A stretch of 64,000 nt of DNA from Klebsiella michiganensis (GCA_000963575.1 CP011077.1:3472001-3536000), one strand, 5' to 3'; numbered from the stretch's first letter, positions 23,001 through 35,360 are shown. The notes: generated by a model not told the origin, from the sequence alone. Program-made: numbers and translations.

Positions 23001-25539
23001 GAACCTGTTTGCCGTCCTGTCCGGTCTGGCCAAGGAAGTTAACTTCGCGTTTGAAGGTGATCCCGGTGCCCGGTAAACGCCAGTCTTTTGACGCTTTAGT
23101 CAGGCGCTCGTAATTCTGTCGCGCCATGTTGGGCTCCGCCGCCGGCGCAGTCGCCGGTTCGCCTTTTTCCCAGGCCCCGGCCTTGAAGATAAACGTGTTG
23201 CCCTGCTTATCCAGCGCGCTGACTTGCCCTTTCGCCGAGGTTTGTAGCGCGCTGAGCTCAGGCTGGCTGCCGTCCTCATTTGCCGGCAAAACGGCCTTCG
23301 CTAATCCGTCGGTTTTGCCGCTGTTCCAGTGATTTTCCGGCAGGCTAAACAGGCTCCCCTCTTTGCTTAACAGCCAAAGCTGTTTGTCTTCCCCGAGGGC
23401 GAGATCGCTGACTTTTGCCGCATCTTCTTTCCCCGCGCTGCCGGGCACCAGCGTCTCAATTTTCTCCCGCAAGGCTGCCTGGCTTAGGGTCTGGGTGGCA
23501 CGTTGATTGCGGCGAGTGGTGGTGTCTATGTGGTGGAAGCCGATATCGCCTTTTTCGTTCACCGCCAGATAGCGGCGGCTGTCGATCACCGTAAACGCCT
23601 GCGCCTTTTCCGCTTTGTCCAGCCCGGCCGTGGCCAGATCGGCGCTGACGCTTTTGATCACCTGTGGCAGCGCAAAAACGTTGCTGCCGTGGTCGACTTT
23701 GTTGCTGCTCAGGTTCACCTTGAGGCGCTTGAGTTCACCATCTTTCATCAGCCACGGCTGGCCGTCGAGGCCGCACTGCAGCTTGTCTGCTTTTTCGTCG
23801 GAAGCGGCCCACAGGCCGGTGGTTTCGTTGAAGTAATGCACTTTTCCGTCGTGCAAAGCCAGCTTGCCGAGCCGCCCGAGATCCACCACATCCTGGGCGG
23901 CAGGCGTGACCTGCGGCAGGCCTTTTTGGTAGTCCAGCACCATGCTGTCGCTAAGGTTCCAGCTGCTTTGCGGCTTCAGATCGCCGCCGTGCCAGTGGAA
24001 GGTGATGGCGTGCTTTTGGTCGTACTTATCCTTGACGATAAGGTGCAGCCGGTCGGTTTCGTCGGCCAGCATATCTTCAATTTTCGCATCTTCCTCAACC
24101 GTCGCGGTAACGTATTGCGTGATGTTATCCAGCAGCGGTTTATGCCGCGCATCCCCGAAGGTTAGCCCCGTGCTGTGTTCGTCGGGTTTGTCACCGCAGA
24201 GCAGCCGGCCATTGTTGTCCAGGGCAAACAGCAGCGGGCCATGCAGGGCCGTTTTTTTCAGCGTCATGTTTTCAGGCAGCGTCAGCGTCCTGGGCTGAGG
24301 ATCGGTCGCCGCCAGGTTGGCGACCCAGGCCACCTGCGGCTTCTTCTCATCATCACTCATCAACACCAGGGCATCGCGCTTCGGGCCCACCGCATAGTGG
24401 TCGATTTTGTGCTCAAAATTGACTTTGATCGTGTCGCCGACGGCGCTGCCAAGCTGTTTGTCGTCATTCACCCGCCATAGCATGCCGTCGCTCTGGCGCG
24501 ACAGGGAGGAGAGCTTGTCGTCCTCGCCGGAAAGCGATTGCCAGGCATTGGCGGCGCTGTCAAAACTGTAGAGTTTTTTGTCGTGCAGGCGGTAGCGCGT
24601 GCCGTCGCCGTCGGTGACGCTGTCCGTCAGGCGGTCGCGGATACCCGTTTCCGGCAGGCGTACTTTCTCCCCGCCAATATCGACGGTCTGGCGATCGTGC
24701 CAGGAAAGATGCTGCCCGGCAGGCTCCAGGCTTTGGCGGCGCATAAATCCCCGATGGGGCTGGTGTACTTCTCGCCACTCTATTTTTTGCTGGCTGTGGC
24801 TGATGGCGATAAAAGCGCCGGGCTGGCTGCGCAGCGTCATCAGTCGCCCCTCTTTATCCAGCAATACATGCTGATGGCCGTCGTCGCTGGCCAGATGGTT
24901 TTGGTAACGCAGGCGATCGTGACCGATAGTTTTTTCCATCAGGGCGTGCAGAGGTGCGGACGTGGCGGGCGTCTCAATGTCGAGACGCCCTTTTTTATCG
25001 AGCGACAGCCGGGTTTCCAGCAGCATGTTCTTTTCAGGCTCAATCTCCGGCGGCAGTTCGGCAAAGTGGCTACCGGGCGTCCCCACCTCATTACTGGGGA
25101 TGGCGTTCGGGTCAGAAACATCCGGCTGGCTGTAAACGCTGGCGGAGCTGGCGCTGGGCTGGCTGTAGAGGCTTGGACTGGTGGCGCGTGAAGCATTCGC
25201 GCTGGCCTGACTATAGAGACTCGGGCTGCTGGCGCGCGATGCACTTGCCGTGACGGGAACCGTAATTTGCGCGGCGTCTTGTCCGCCGCGGTGCCGCCCT
25301 AAAAAACGGCTGAACATCCCTTTTTGCGAGGTCTGCGTGTTTGCCGCACTTTGCCTTAGCCCACCGGGGGCCGGCGTAGCGCCAGACTCGGCGTGCAGCG
25401 ATCCTGACGCGGTTTGCGTGGGTGGAGCCTTGCCTTGTTTTATCGCTGAGGCGCGTGACCGCCCCTGCTGTAAATCGGTAATTTCACGGTCGCTGATAGC
25501 TCGCCCTGGCTTGATAAAAGCCGATATTCCTAATCCCAT
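20047..25539 (-). CDS. dspE: DspE (DspA/E), AvrE-family type III effector
   Basis: This very large protein of 1830 residues matches the AvrE/DspE/WtsE family size. The N-terminal ~170 residues are Ser/Ala/Gln-rich and disordered, with short repeats of the SPSLYSQ type (about 105-140), as expected for the secretion and chaperone-binding region. A long beta-rich, propeller-like region follows (about 200-830), with LWxL/DxxGRL-type repeats, and then helical regions to the C-terminus. AvrE effectors enter plant cells, form water/solute channels in the plasma membrane and suppress defence. A perfect hrp box lies 40 bp upstream and dspF follows. The frame is intact over 5.5 kb, which suggests selection for function. 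Confidence 0.95.
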   Translation of the reverse strand: MGLGISAFIKPGRAISDREITDLQQGRSRASAIKQGKAPPTQTASGSLHAESGATPAPGGLRQSAANTQTSQKGMFSRFLGRHRGGQDAAQITVPVTASASRASSPSLYSQASANASRATSPSLYSQPSASSASVYSQPDVSDPNAIPSNEVGTPGSHFAELPPEIEPEKNMLLETRLSLDKKGRLDIETPATSAPLHALMEKTIGHDRLRYQNHLASDDGHQHVLLDKEGRLMTLRSQPGAFIAISHSQQKIEWREVHQPHRGFMRRQSLEPAGQHLSWHDRQTVDIGGEKVRLPETGIRDRLTDSVTDGDGTRYRLHDKKLYSFDSAANAWQSLSGEDDKLSSLSRQSDGMLWRVNDDKQLGSAVGDTIKVNFEHKIDHYAVGPKRDALVLMSDDEKKPQVAWVANLAATDPQPRTLTLPENMTLKKTALHGPLLFALDNNGRLLCGDKPDEHSTGLTFGDARHKPLLDNITQYVTATVEEDAKIEDMLADETDRLHLIVKDKYDQKHAITFHWHGGDLKPQSSWNLSDSMVLDYQKGLPQVTPAAQDVVDLGRLGKLALHDGKVHYFNETTGLWAASDEKADKLQCGLDGQPWLMKDGELKRLKVNLSSNKVDHGSNVFALPQVIKSVSADLATAGLDKAEKAQAFTVIDSRRYLAVNEKGDIGFHHIDTTTRRNQRATQTLSQAALREKIETLVPGSAGKEDAAKVSDLALGEDKQLWLLSKEGSLFSLPENHWNSGKTDGLAKAVLPANEDGSQPELSALQTSAKGQVSALDKQGNTFIFKAGAWEKGEPATAPAAEPNMARQNYERLTKASKDWRLPGTGITFKREVNFLGQTGQDGKQVRTSFRTRLSTFAFRPSLEWPRPIKTAAYSIQHRYAGREGLKDVYQQQGDLTQRLKALSRQPARAAPRPGLSQRLETMSGEAARQWQPQEKALLEEMSSFARQLSDSSTHYCEQIGQHYGVRDERRQGATPSRFGLNNSHSGALNPSSSRQDNLTGQLGELLRRFPADKSNHAGAIIAELEARQITLNHQKEQVPMGRQRDIHDDIGLVKSRVMLDVLALKSLHDSVDDLQQATLLSEPQRSAKMAEIAANVARLRDSEWGGNVIKTVTTQGFGNHKSLEANYDAIKAMTKAFSKENHGVNINTKTVMQAESQREMQDKMVSTVLSLESGENLAFSRTYGASATATVAPGTQVVAGVGGKVGADRGYTMSFSRGDTGINVSFGRTGAVSATGIVGVGYNVLTDYNKTHKVYLDGDHKHPLSQGVRLGGGVTLGGQLQSQHGVSFELAEHEIPGFIEQLGSGTLDPLEFLNRGANHSVKSGATQSFSVDINAAALASVGFPFTDSHEKDFPTSARLGGGVYANTNLLAGSRERTDSRNAEGQGVSHSDHRLRAFNQMNAGANIAIPVSTTIQPKHKDPFSVGVGVGASVQLSINNRTTHSLTVDLKNAQPVEGVHLEKLMTTLGKQFTDSASTQLLAKLKEEPKEGELPMSVADKLSQLDAHFTRWYPPADNAKARRPLLDTLQQLTARQQQADSLSVQNTLPEPSNAEVDALITGLRGEFTDLPSRQLLDELTPVEGAPRLPMSAGERLGKLESHFARFIPPSRHHELTGNGPQAALQSLQQTVRQQNAVLNQQQLVNKAEYQSTYKNLSRIDSNGLFHFVRHFMEGEFSPSNADRITQMMGEDYRLKALLRGLQDNSSAQAVVSLELKTKPREKLADQWANHAVTQDSIVDLLKDRDKLRLKSIAFTKTQSKSDGFSTPSFLLGGSNGVSLSMNENLGTINFSYGDDDSAPLSYTVDGGVAQAEKEVKSALKDAAEAGFMVKGG

Positions 25540-25578
25540 GCTGTTACCCCTTAACAGTCAAACACGTTCTCCGCTTAG

Positions 25579-25606
25579 TCAGTGGCAGGAATTCGGTTCC
25601 GGTTCC
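25579..25606 (-). promoter_or_regulatory. hrp box of dspEF
   Basis: GGAACC, 15 bases, CCACTGA on the - strand. GGAACC is present twice in tandem; only the outer copy has the correct 15-bp spacing. Confidence 0.9.
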
Positions 25607-25827
25607 AGGCTAAATTTTCTTTAACCCTGTGTAAAACCTGATAAAACCAGACGCAGCAAGGGCTACAAGCCATTTTACCGTTAAAATAAAATCAGAAAAA
25701 ACCGATAGCCCCGCCGTTTTAAGGCTGGAGAAAAAGCGGGAATGTCGCGGCAGATTGACCCATGACAAGGTCGGCGAAAGGCGTCGCTCTCTATAATCGG
25801 CCTCCTTCCGCACAGGGGTAAATAACC

Positions 25828-26904
25828 GTGGATTATCAACTCAATTTCAACTGGCCAGAGTTTATGGAAACTTACTGGCAGAAAAAGCCGGTGGTGCTCA
25901 AAAACGCGCTGCCTAACTTTGTCGATCCTATTACGCCCGACGAGCTTGCCGGTCTGGCGATGGAGAACGAAGTCGACAGCAGGCTGGTCAGTTTTAAAGA
26001 CGGGAAGTGGCACGCCAGTAACGGCCCCTTCGAACACTTTGATAATCTCGGCGACACCGGCTGGTCGCTGCTGGCCCAGGCCGTTAACCACTGGCACGAA
26101 CCCGCCGCCGCGCTGGTGCGCCCTTTCCGCGTGTTGCCGGACTGGCGTTTAGACGACCTGATGATCTCGTTTTCCGTACCGGGGGGCGGCGTTGGCCCGC
26201 ATATTGACAACTATGACGTGTTTATTATCCAGGGCATGGGCAGCCGCCGCTGGCGCGTGGGTGATAAACTGCCGCTGAAGCAGTTTTGCCCGCACCCGGC
26301 GCTGCTGCACGTTGAGCCGTTCACGCCGATTATCGACGAAGATTTAGCCCCCGGAGATATCCTCTACATTCCACCGGGCTTCCCGCACGACGGCTTTACC
26401 CATGAAACTGCCCTGAACTATTCAGTGGGCTTCCGCGGGCCGAACAGCCGCGATTTAATCAGCAGTTTTGCCGATTATGTGCTGGAAAATGACCTCGGCG
26501 GCGATCACTACAGCGACCCGGATCTGACCTGCCGGGCAAACCCGGGCAAGGTTGAAAGTTATGAGCTGGAACGCCTGCGCAGCATGATGACGGCGTTGAT
26601 TAGCCAGCCGGAAGCGTTCAATCAGTGGTTCGGCAGTTTTGTGACCACGCCGCGACATGAGCTGGATATTGCCTCCGCAGAGCCGCCTTACGAGCCGGAG
26701 GAAGTGGCCGCCGCGCTGGCTGGCGGAGAAGAGCTGGTTCGCCTGAGCGGGCTTCGGGTACTACAGGTTGGCGAGCATTTCTTCGTCAATAGCGAACCGC
26801 TGGAAGTCACCGATCGGGCTGCGGCCGTGGCAATGTGCCGCTATACCCGGCTGACAAAAACGGAACTGGGTGCAGCCGCTGAGGATAACGAATTCATCCG
26901 CTAG
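25828..26904 (+). CDS. roxA: RoxA (YcfD) ribosomal protein L16 arginine hydroxylase, cut 15 residues early by TAG
   Basis: This JmjC-type Fe(II)/2-oxoglutarate oxygenase hydroxylates an arginine of ribosomal protein L16. The iron ligands His125, Asp127 and His187 are at the same positions as in E. coli YcfD. Translation starts at GTG 25828 and stops at TAG 26902-26904 (358 residues). Directly after it, in the same frame, 14 codons encode an ending that fits the E. coli one (LINQGYWYFED against LVNSGYWFFEG), up to TAA at 26949. Read through, the length is 373, exactly that of E. coli. Only the last helix of the C-terminal winged-helix domain is lost, so activity may remain. CAG to TAG is a plausible origin. 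Confidence 0.9.
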   Translation: MDYQLNFNWPEFMETYWQKKPVVLKNALPNFVDPITPDELAGLAMENEVDSRLVSFKDGKWHASNGPFEHFDNLGDTGWSLLAQAVNHWHEPAAALVRPFRVLPDWRLDDLMISFSVPGGGVGPHIDNYDVFIIQGMGSRRWRVGDKLPLKQFCPHPALLHVEPFTPIIDEDLAPGDILYIPPGFPHDGFTHETALNYSVGFRGPNSRDLISSFADYVLENDLGGDHYSDPDLTCRANPGKVESYELERLRSMMTALISQPEAFNQWFGSFVTTPRHELDIASAEPPYEPEEVAAALAGGEELVRLSGLRVLQVGEHFFVNSEPLEVTDRAAAVAMCRYTRLTKTELGAAAEDNEFIR

Positions 26905-26966
26905 CTGACGGGGCTGATTAACCAGGGATACTGGTACTTCGAAGATTAAACCCACCCGCCAGAAAA

Positions 26967-26986
26967 CCCGGCCCCCTCAGGCCGGG
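26967..26986. terminator. GC-rich hairpin after roxA
   Basis: CCCGGCC and GGCCGGG form a 7-bp stem with a 6-base loop. There is no T-run, so it may stabilise the 3' end rather than terminate. Confidence 0.35.
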
Positions 26987-27134
26987 TGAGCGGAACCTAA
27001 TCCGCCCCTGCGTAATTGCGGATGTTACTGGACGAAATAAGCCGACGATTCAGGCTGAGACCGGCCCTCAACTGGAAACCCCCGCCAAATTTCCTTATCA
27101 TTGGCGCTTCCCTTCTGAGCCACGCGAGTGACCC

Positions 27135-28838
27135 GTGCACGAAATTTTTACTATGCTGCTGGCGGTGTTCGATCGCGCGGCGCTGATGCTTATTTGCCTT
27201 TTCTTCCTGATTCGCATTCGTCTGTTCCGCGAATTACTGCACAAAAGCGCCCATACGCCTAAAGAGCTGCTGGCGGTCACCGCTATTTTCTCAATGTTTG
27301 CCTTGTTCAGTACCTGGTCAGGCGTGCCCGTTGAAGGTTCGCTGGTCAACGTGCGTATTATCGCGGTGATGTCCGGCGGGATCCTGTTTGGCCCCTGGGT
27401 GGGCATTATTACCGGGCTTATCGCCGGGACGCACCGCTACCTGATCGATATCGGCGGCATCACCGCTATCCCCTGCTTTATCACCAGTATTCTGGCCGGG
27501 ATTATCTCAGGCTGGATCAACCGCAAGGTGCCGAAAGAGAAGCACTGGCGGGTGGGGATCATCGGCGGCATGCTGTGTGAAACGATGACCATGATTCTGG
27601 TTGTGCTCTGGGCGCCAAGCACCGCCCTCGGCCTCGATATCGTCTCCAAAATCGGCGTGCCGATGATCCTCGGCACGGTGTCTATCGGTTTTATTATCCT
27701 GCTGGTGCAAAGCGTTGAGGGCGAGAAAGAGGCCAGCGCCGCTCGCCAGGCCAAACTGGCGCTGGACATCGCCAACAAAACGCTGCCGCTGTTCCGCAAG
27801 GTTAACAGCGAGTCGCTGCGCCAGGTTTGCCAGATCATCCGTCACGACATCGATGCGGATGCGGTCGCCATCACCGATACCGAAAAAGTGCTGGCCTATG
27901 TCGGGCTGGGGGAAAATAACTACCACCAGAACGACCAGGCTTTCAGCCCTCGCACCCGTCAGGCATTGAAAGAGGGGCGCATAATCATTCGCAACGATGA
28001 TGAAGCCTGGCGCACGCCGGAAATTCACTCCTTAATCATCATCCCGCTGTGGGAGAAAGGCGTGGTGACCGGCACCCTGAAAATCTATTACCGCCACGCC
28101 CACCAGATCACATCCACGCTTCAGGAAATGGCCGTTGGCCTGTCGCAGATTATCTCTACGCAGCTTGAGGTTTCCCGCGCGGAGCAGCTGCGCGAAATGG
28201 CCAACAAAGCCGAACTCAGGGCGCTGCAAAGCAAGATAAACCCGCATTTCTTGTTCAATGCGCTGAATGCGATATCCTCCTCAATCCGTATGAATCCGGA
28301 CACCGCGCGCCAGCTTATCGTCAACCTGTCACGCTACCTGCGCTATAACATCGAACTGAACGACGACGAGCTGATTGATATCCGCAAGGAGCTTTATCAA
28401 ATCAAGGATTACATTGCCATTGAGCAGGCGCGCTTTGGCGACAAGCTGACGGTGATTTATAACATTGATGAAGAGGTCAATTGCCGCATTCCAAGCCTGC
28501 TTATCCAGCCGCTGGTAGAAAATGCCATTGTTCACGGCATTCAGCCCTGTAAAGGTAAGGGCGTGGTGACGATAAGTATTGAAGAGAGCGGCAACCGGGT
28601 GCGCATTGCCGTGCGCGATACCGGCCACGGGATCGATCCTAAAGTGGTCGAGCGCGTGGAGAATAACGAGATGCCGGGGAACAAAATTGGCCTGCTGAAC
28701 GTACATCACCGAGTGCAGTTACTCTACGGCGAAGGGCTGATCATCCGCCGTCTGGAGCCCGGTACTGAAATCGCCTTTTACGTGCCGCGCTTTATTCCTA
28801 CCGCCGCGCCCCGCCCACTGGAAGGGAGAGAAGCATGA
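27135..28838 (+). CDS. ypdA: YpdA (PyrS) LytS-type pyruvate-sensing histidine kinase
   Basis: This 567-residue protein is very close to E. coli YpdA throughout. It has a 5TM-LYT membrane sensor (about residues 1-200), a GAF domain (about 225-345) and a LytS-type kinase core with the phospho-acceptor in [14 protein letters not shown] (about 372-385) and an ATPase domain containing NAIVHG and the DTGHGI box. With YpdB it forms a system that in E. coli responds to extracellular pyruvate and induces yhjX. The start is GTG 27135, which gives the conserved MHEIF N-terminus. The stop overlaps the ypdB ATG. Confidence 0.95.
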   Translation: MHEIFTMLLAVFDRAALMLICLFFLIRIRLFRELLHKSAHTPKELLAVTAIFSMFALFSTWSGVPVEGSLVNVRIIAVMSGGILFGPWVGIITGLIAGTHRYLIDIGGITAIPCFITSILAGIISGWINRKVPKEKHWRVGIIGGMLCETMTMILVVLWAPSTALGLDIVSKIGVPMILGTVSIGFIILLVQSVEGEKEASAARQAKLALDIANKTLPLFRKVNSESLRQVCQIIRHDIDADAVAITDTEKVLAYVGLGENNYHQNDQAFSPRTRQALKEGRIIIRNDDEAWRTPEIHSLIIIPLWEKGVVTGTLKIYYRHAHQITSTLQEMAVGLSQIISTQLEVSRAEQLREMANKAELRALQSKINPHFLFNALNAISSSIRMNPDTARQLIVNLSRYLRYNIELNDDELIDIRKELYQIKDYIAIEQARFGDKLTVIYNIDEEVNCRIPSLLIQPLVENAIVHGIQPCKGKGVVTISIEESGNRVRIAVRDTGHGIDPKVVERVENNEMPGNKIGLLNVHHRVQLLYGEGLIIRRLEPGTEIAFYVPRFIPTAAPRPLEGREA

Positions 28839-29566
28839 AGGTCATTATCGTAGAAGACGAGTTTCTGGCGCAGCAGGAGCTGAGCTGGCTTATTAAAAAC
28901 CACAGCGAAATGGAGATTGTCGCCTCTTTCGACGATGGTATGGACGTGCTGAAGTATCTGCAGCATCACGAAGTTGACGCCATTTTCCTCGACATCAATA
29001 TTCCGTCGCTGGACGGCGTGCTGCTGGCGCAGAACATCAGCAAATTTGCCCACAGGCCGTTCATCGTGTTTATTACCGCCTGGAAAGAGCATGCGGTGGA
29101 AGCCTTTGAGCTGGAAGCGTTTGACTACATTCTGAAGCCTTATCAGGAGTCGCGTATTATTGGCATGCTGCAGAAGCTTGAGGCCGCTTATCAGCAGCAA
29201 ACCTCACAGCCTGCCGCAAACCACGAAAACCGCGATGCCACGACGATAAACCTGATCAAGGACGAGCGAATTATCGTTACCGACATCAACGACATTTACT
29301 ACGCGGAAGCCCACGAGAAGATGACCTTCGTCTATACGCGCCGCGAGTCTTACGTCATGCCGATGAACATCACCGAATTTTGCAGCCGCCTGCCGGAGAG
29401 CCACTTCTTCCGCTGCCATCGCTCTTATGTAGTGAACCTGAGCAAAATCCGTGAAATAGAGCCGTGGTTTAACAATACCTATATTCTGCGCCTGCGTGAC
29501 CTGGATTTTCAGGTACCGGTGAGCCGCAGCAAGGTGAAAGAGTTCAGGCAGTTGATGCGTCTGTAG
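28835..29566 (+). CDS. ypdB: YpdB (PyrR) LytTR response regulator
   Basis: This 243-residue regulator has a receiver domain (acidic pair EDE near residue 7-9, phospho-Asp in FLDIN near 53) and a LytTR DNA-binding domain (about 135-240, with [11 protein letters not shown] and [12 protein letters not shown]). It is the partner of YpdA, with overlapping ATGA. In E. coli an AraC gene, ypdC, follows; here glk follows on the opposite strand instead. It ends in TAG. Confidence 0.95.
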   Translation: MKVIIVEDEFLAQQELSWLIKNHSEMEIVASFDDGMDVLKYLQHHEVDAIFLDINIPSLDGVLLAQNISKFAHRPFIVFITAWKEHAVEAFELEAFDYILKPYQESRIIGMLQKLEAAYQQQTSQPAANHENRDATTINLIKDERIIVTDINDIYYAEAHEKMTFVYTRRESYVMPMNITEFCSRLPESHFFRCHRSYVVNLSKIREIEPWFNNTYILRLRDLDFQVPVSRSKVKEFRQLMRL

Positions 29567-29576
29567 AGAAGGGAAT

Positions 29577-29601
29577 CTTGCGGGCGCAATGCGCCCGCAA
29601 G
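29577..29601. terminator. Hairpin between ypdB and glk
   Basis: A perfect 11-bp stem (CTTGCGGGCGC with its complement) and a three-base loop, placed between convergent stops. No T-run. Confidence 0.5.
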
Positions 29602-29604
29602 CTA

Positions 29605-30570
29605 TTACAGGACGTGCCCCAGCGTCTGGCGCAGGTGTGCCCCGGCGCCCAGCAGCCCTGGCTTATCGTGAACGATGAGATAAACGGGAATATCCTTCAC
29701 GAACTCTTTGAAGCGGCCTTTGTCTTCAAACCCACCGCGGAAGCCGGAAGCCTTAAAGAACTCCAGGAAGCGCGGCACGATACCGCCGGCGATATACACG
29801 CCGCCAAAAGTGCTCATGTTCAGCGCCAGGTTACCGCCGAAACGCCCCAGGATCACGCAGAACAGCGACAGCGCGCGACGGCAGTCGGTGCAGGTGTCGT
29901 CCACCGCTTTTTCGGTAATGTCCTTCGGCTGGTAGTTTTCCGGTTCGCGACCGTCGGCCTTAACAATGGCGCGATAGAGGTTGAGCAGGCCCGGTCCGGA
30001 GAGAATGCGCTCGTTGGAGACGTGCCCAAGTTCGTTGCGCAGCTGCTCCAGAATAATGCCCTCTTCTTCGCTGTTCGCCGCGAAATCTGAGTGTCCACCT
30101 TCGCCCGGCAGGCTGATCCAGCGTTTGTCGACGTGAACCAGGTGAGACACGCCCAGCCCGGTGCCCGCGCCGTAAACCACAACCGGTTTGCCTGCCACAG
30201 GCTCGCCGCCGCCGAACTGGATCAGATGCTCTTTTTTCAGCGCCGGAATCGCCATGGAAACGCCGGTAAAGTCGTTGATAATTTCCAGATGATCGAAGCC
30301 CAGGTTTTGCTTCATTTCGGCGGTGGAAAACGCCCAGGTGTGGTTGGTCATTTCCACCCAGTCCCCGTTTACCGGGCAGGCAATTGCCACACAGCCTGAC
30401 TGCACGCTGATGTTATGTTCTTTGAGATAGTGCTGAATCACCGCTTCCAGGCTTGGAAAATCCAGGCCGGAGTAAGTCCTGGCCTGTGAAATATCGCCCG
30501 TGTTCAAATCGCATAGCGCCAGACGTGCATTGGTGCCGCCGACATCTCCCACCAAAGCATATTTTGTCAT
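29605..30570 (-). CDS. glk: Glucokinase
   Basis: This is a 321-residue glucokinase of the proteobacterial type, the same length as E. coli Glk. It phosphorylates free cytoplasmic glucose with ATP. Near the N-terminus is [12 protein letters not shown], the phosphate-binding motif, followed by the sugar-binding NDFTGVSMA and GPGTGLGV-type motif (here [11 protein letters not shown]) and LPGEGGH. The start is ATG 30570; an in-frame TTG two codons earlier is unlikely. Confidence 0.96.
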   Translation of the reverse strand: MTKYALVGDVGGTNARLALCDLNTGDISQARTYSGLDFPSLEAVIQHYLKEHNISVQSGCVAIACPVNGDWVEMTNHTWAFSTAEMKQNLGFDHLEIINDFTGVSMAIPALKKEHLIQFGGGEPVAGKPVVVYGAGTGLGVSHLVHVDKRWISLPGEGGHSDFAANSEEEGIILEQLRNELGHVSNERILSGPGLLNLYRAIVKADGREPENYQPKDITEKAVDDTCTDCRRALSLFCVILGRFGGNLALNMSTFGGVYIAGGIVPRFLEFFKASGFRGGFEDKGRFKEFVKDIPVYLIVHDKPGLLGAGAHLRQTLGHVL

Positions 30571-30772
30571 TCTCAAACAGCTCCGCTAAAGTCAGAATAA
30601 GTTCTGGCAACACTGTAAAATTAGCCAGCCGAAACAACAACGACCATCATCCAGGTGCGGCGCGATTGTTGAACCAGGTCACATTCTGGCTTTACCGTTT
30701 CAGCCCTATTTGCAATGCGGCTTAAGACTTTCCGTTTTTGCGCCGTGCGACTCCCTATTGTAAGGATTGACT

Positions 30773-33675
<2,903 letters not shown>

Positions 33676-33843
33676 CTATGAGGGCTTGCTGTGAGTATTG
33701 AGTAACCGGGATCGGTGTCGAGAATATATCCGATTTAAGGGGTGGCACGCGGAATTTACAGTGCATTACTGCGGACTCTGATGCACATTGACGTTGTGAA
33801 AACGCATACACTCAATGCTCTGCTACCCGAAAGGATGATAACA

Positions 33844-34833
33844 ATGACCTGGCAGCCCAACCCCGAACGCTATACGTCTATGGAGTACCGCCGCTGCGGT
33901 CGCAGCGGCCTGAAACTGCCCGCAATTTCCCTTGGCCTTTGGCACAATTTTGGCGACGAAACGCTGCTGGAAACCAGCCGTCAACTGCTGAGAAAGGCCT
34001 TTGATCTTGGCATTACTCACTTTGATCTTGCCAATAATTACGGGCCACCGCCCGGTTCGGCTGAGGCGAATTTTGGGCGCATTCTACGGGAAGACTTTCA
34101 GGCCTGGCGCGACGAGCTGATTATCTCAACCAAAGCGGGCTACACCATGTGGGACGGGCCTTACGGCGACTGGGGTTCGCGCAAATATCTGATTTCGAGT
34201 CTCGATCAGAGCCTGAAACGTCTGGGGCTTGAGTATGTCGATATCTTCTATCACCACCGCCCGGATCCTGAAACGCCGCTGGAAGAGACCATGCGCGCCC
34301 TCGACCATGTGGTTCGTCAGGGCAAAGCGCTGTATGTCGGGATCTCTAACTATCCGGCAGATCGGGCGGAGCAAGCCATTAATATCCTGAACGAGCTCGG
34401 AACTCCGTGCCTTATCCACCAGCCACGCTATTCCCTGTTTGAGCGCTGGGTTGAAGGCGGCCTGCTGGATCTGCTGCAGGAAAAAGGCGTCGGCAGTATC
34501 GCTTTTTCCCCGCTCGCCGGTGGTCAGCTTACCGACCGCTATCTGGGCGGTATCCCCGTAGATTCACGCGCCGCCAGCGGCAGTCGTTTCCTGAATCCCG
34601 ATCAGATTACGGAAGAGAAGCTGGCAAAAGTGCGCCGGCTGAATGCCCTGGCAGAGAAACGCGGGCAGAAGCTGTCGCAAATGGCGCTGGCCTGGGTGCT
34701 GCGTGATGACAAGGTGACTTCGGTACTTATTGGCGCGAGTAAAACCAGCCAGATAGAGGACGCCGTTGGCATGTTAAGCCAACGGCATTTCAGCGAGCAG
34801 GAACGAGCCGAAATCGAGGAAATTTTAGTGTAA
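33844..34833 (+). CDS. YghZ-like aldo-keto reductase (L-glyceraldehyde 3-phosphate reductase type)
   Basis: This 329-residue AKR of the potassium-channel beta-subunit-like group (AKR14) has the catalytic Asp in FDLANNYGPPPGSAEANFG (about residues 60-78) with Tyr four residues on, then Lys in STKAGYTMW and His in YHHRPDPETP. The NADPH-binding end is VLIGASKTSQIED. E. coli YghZ reduces L-glyceraldehyde 3-phosphate and methylglyoxal. ATG 33844 is taken as start, with a GGA-type site 8-10 bases upstream; the frame is open further upstream without a site. Confidence 0.88.
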   Translation: MTWQPNPERYTSMEYRRCGRSGLKLPAISLGLWHNFGDETLLETSRQLLRKAFDLGITHFDLANNYGPPPGSAEANFGRILREDFQAWRDELIISTKAGYTMWDGPYGDWGSRKYLISSLDQSLKRLGLEYVDIFYHHRPDPETPLEETMRALDHVVRQGKALYVGISNYPADRAEQAINILNELGTPCLIHQPRYSLFERWVEGGLLDLLQEKGVGSIAFSPLAGGQLTDRYLGGIPVDSRAASGSRFLNPDQITEEKLAKVRRLNALAEKRGQKLSQMALAWVLRDDKVTSVLIGASKTSQIEDAVGMLSQRHFSEQERAEIEEILV

Positions 34834-34987
34834 ACGCTTACCCTCCCTCCCGGGTTCACGCCGGTATTTGTGCAAAAAATGCTGCGTCACACGATTTAGG
34901 AATTGTGTAGTTCATCGGCCCGTTTGTCGGTTTGTAATATTGTGTTAACAAGCCGCAACACGGCTCTGAGAACCAGGGAGAGAAAGT

Positions 34988-35314
34988 ATGTTCAGGTCAC
35001 TAATGCTTGCCCTTGCCTTACTGGCCGCGGCGCCGATGGTGGCTAACGCGGGTGAAATCACCCTGCTGCCGTCGGTTAAATTACAGATTGGCGATCGCGA
35101 TTATCGCGGTAACTACTGGGATGGCGGCAGATGGCGCGACCGCGACTACTGGCACCGGAACTATGAATGGCGCGATCGCGGCTGGCACCATCACCGTGGC
35201 TGGGATCGAGGCTGGGACCGCGGTCGGAGTAGCTACGAACGCGGCTACCGTGAAGGCTGGAACGACCGCGATGATCATCGCGGCAGAGGCCGGGGCCACG
35301 GTCACCACCACTGA
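34988..35314 (+). CDS. ypeC: YpeC, DUF2502 periplasmic protein
   Basis: This is a 108-residue exported protein: signal peptide of 21 residues (cleaved after ANA), then [17 protein letters not shown] and a C-terminal half extremely rich in Arg, Asp, His, Trp and Gly ending in HHH. It follows E. coli YpeC along its whole length. The function is unknown; the His-rich tail could bind metal, and the neighbour mntH is a metal importer, but that link is conjecture. Confidence 0.9.
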   Translation: MFRSLMLALALLAAAPMVANAGEITLLPSVKLQIGDRDYRGNYWDGGRWRDRDYWHRNYEWRDRGWHHHRGWDRGWDRGRSSYERGYREGWNDRDDHRGRGRGHGHHH

Positions 35315-35315
35315 C

Positions 35316-35344
35316 AAAAAGGGCTGGATAATCCAGCCCTTTTC
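35316..35344. terminator. Terminator between ypeC and mntH
   Basis: AAAAAGGGCTGGAT and ATCCAGCCCTTTT form a strong stem, with T-rich ends on both strands between convergent genes. Confidence 0.88.
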
Positions 35345-35360
35345 TCTTTATTTGGCAAGA

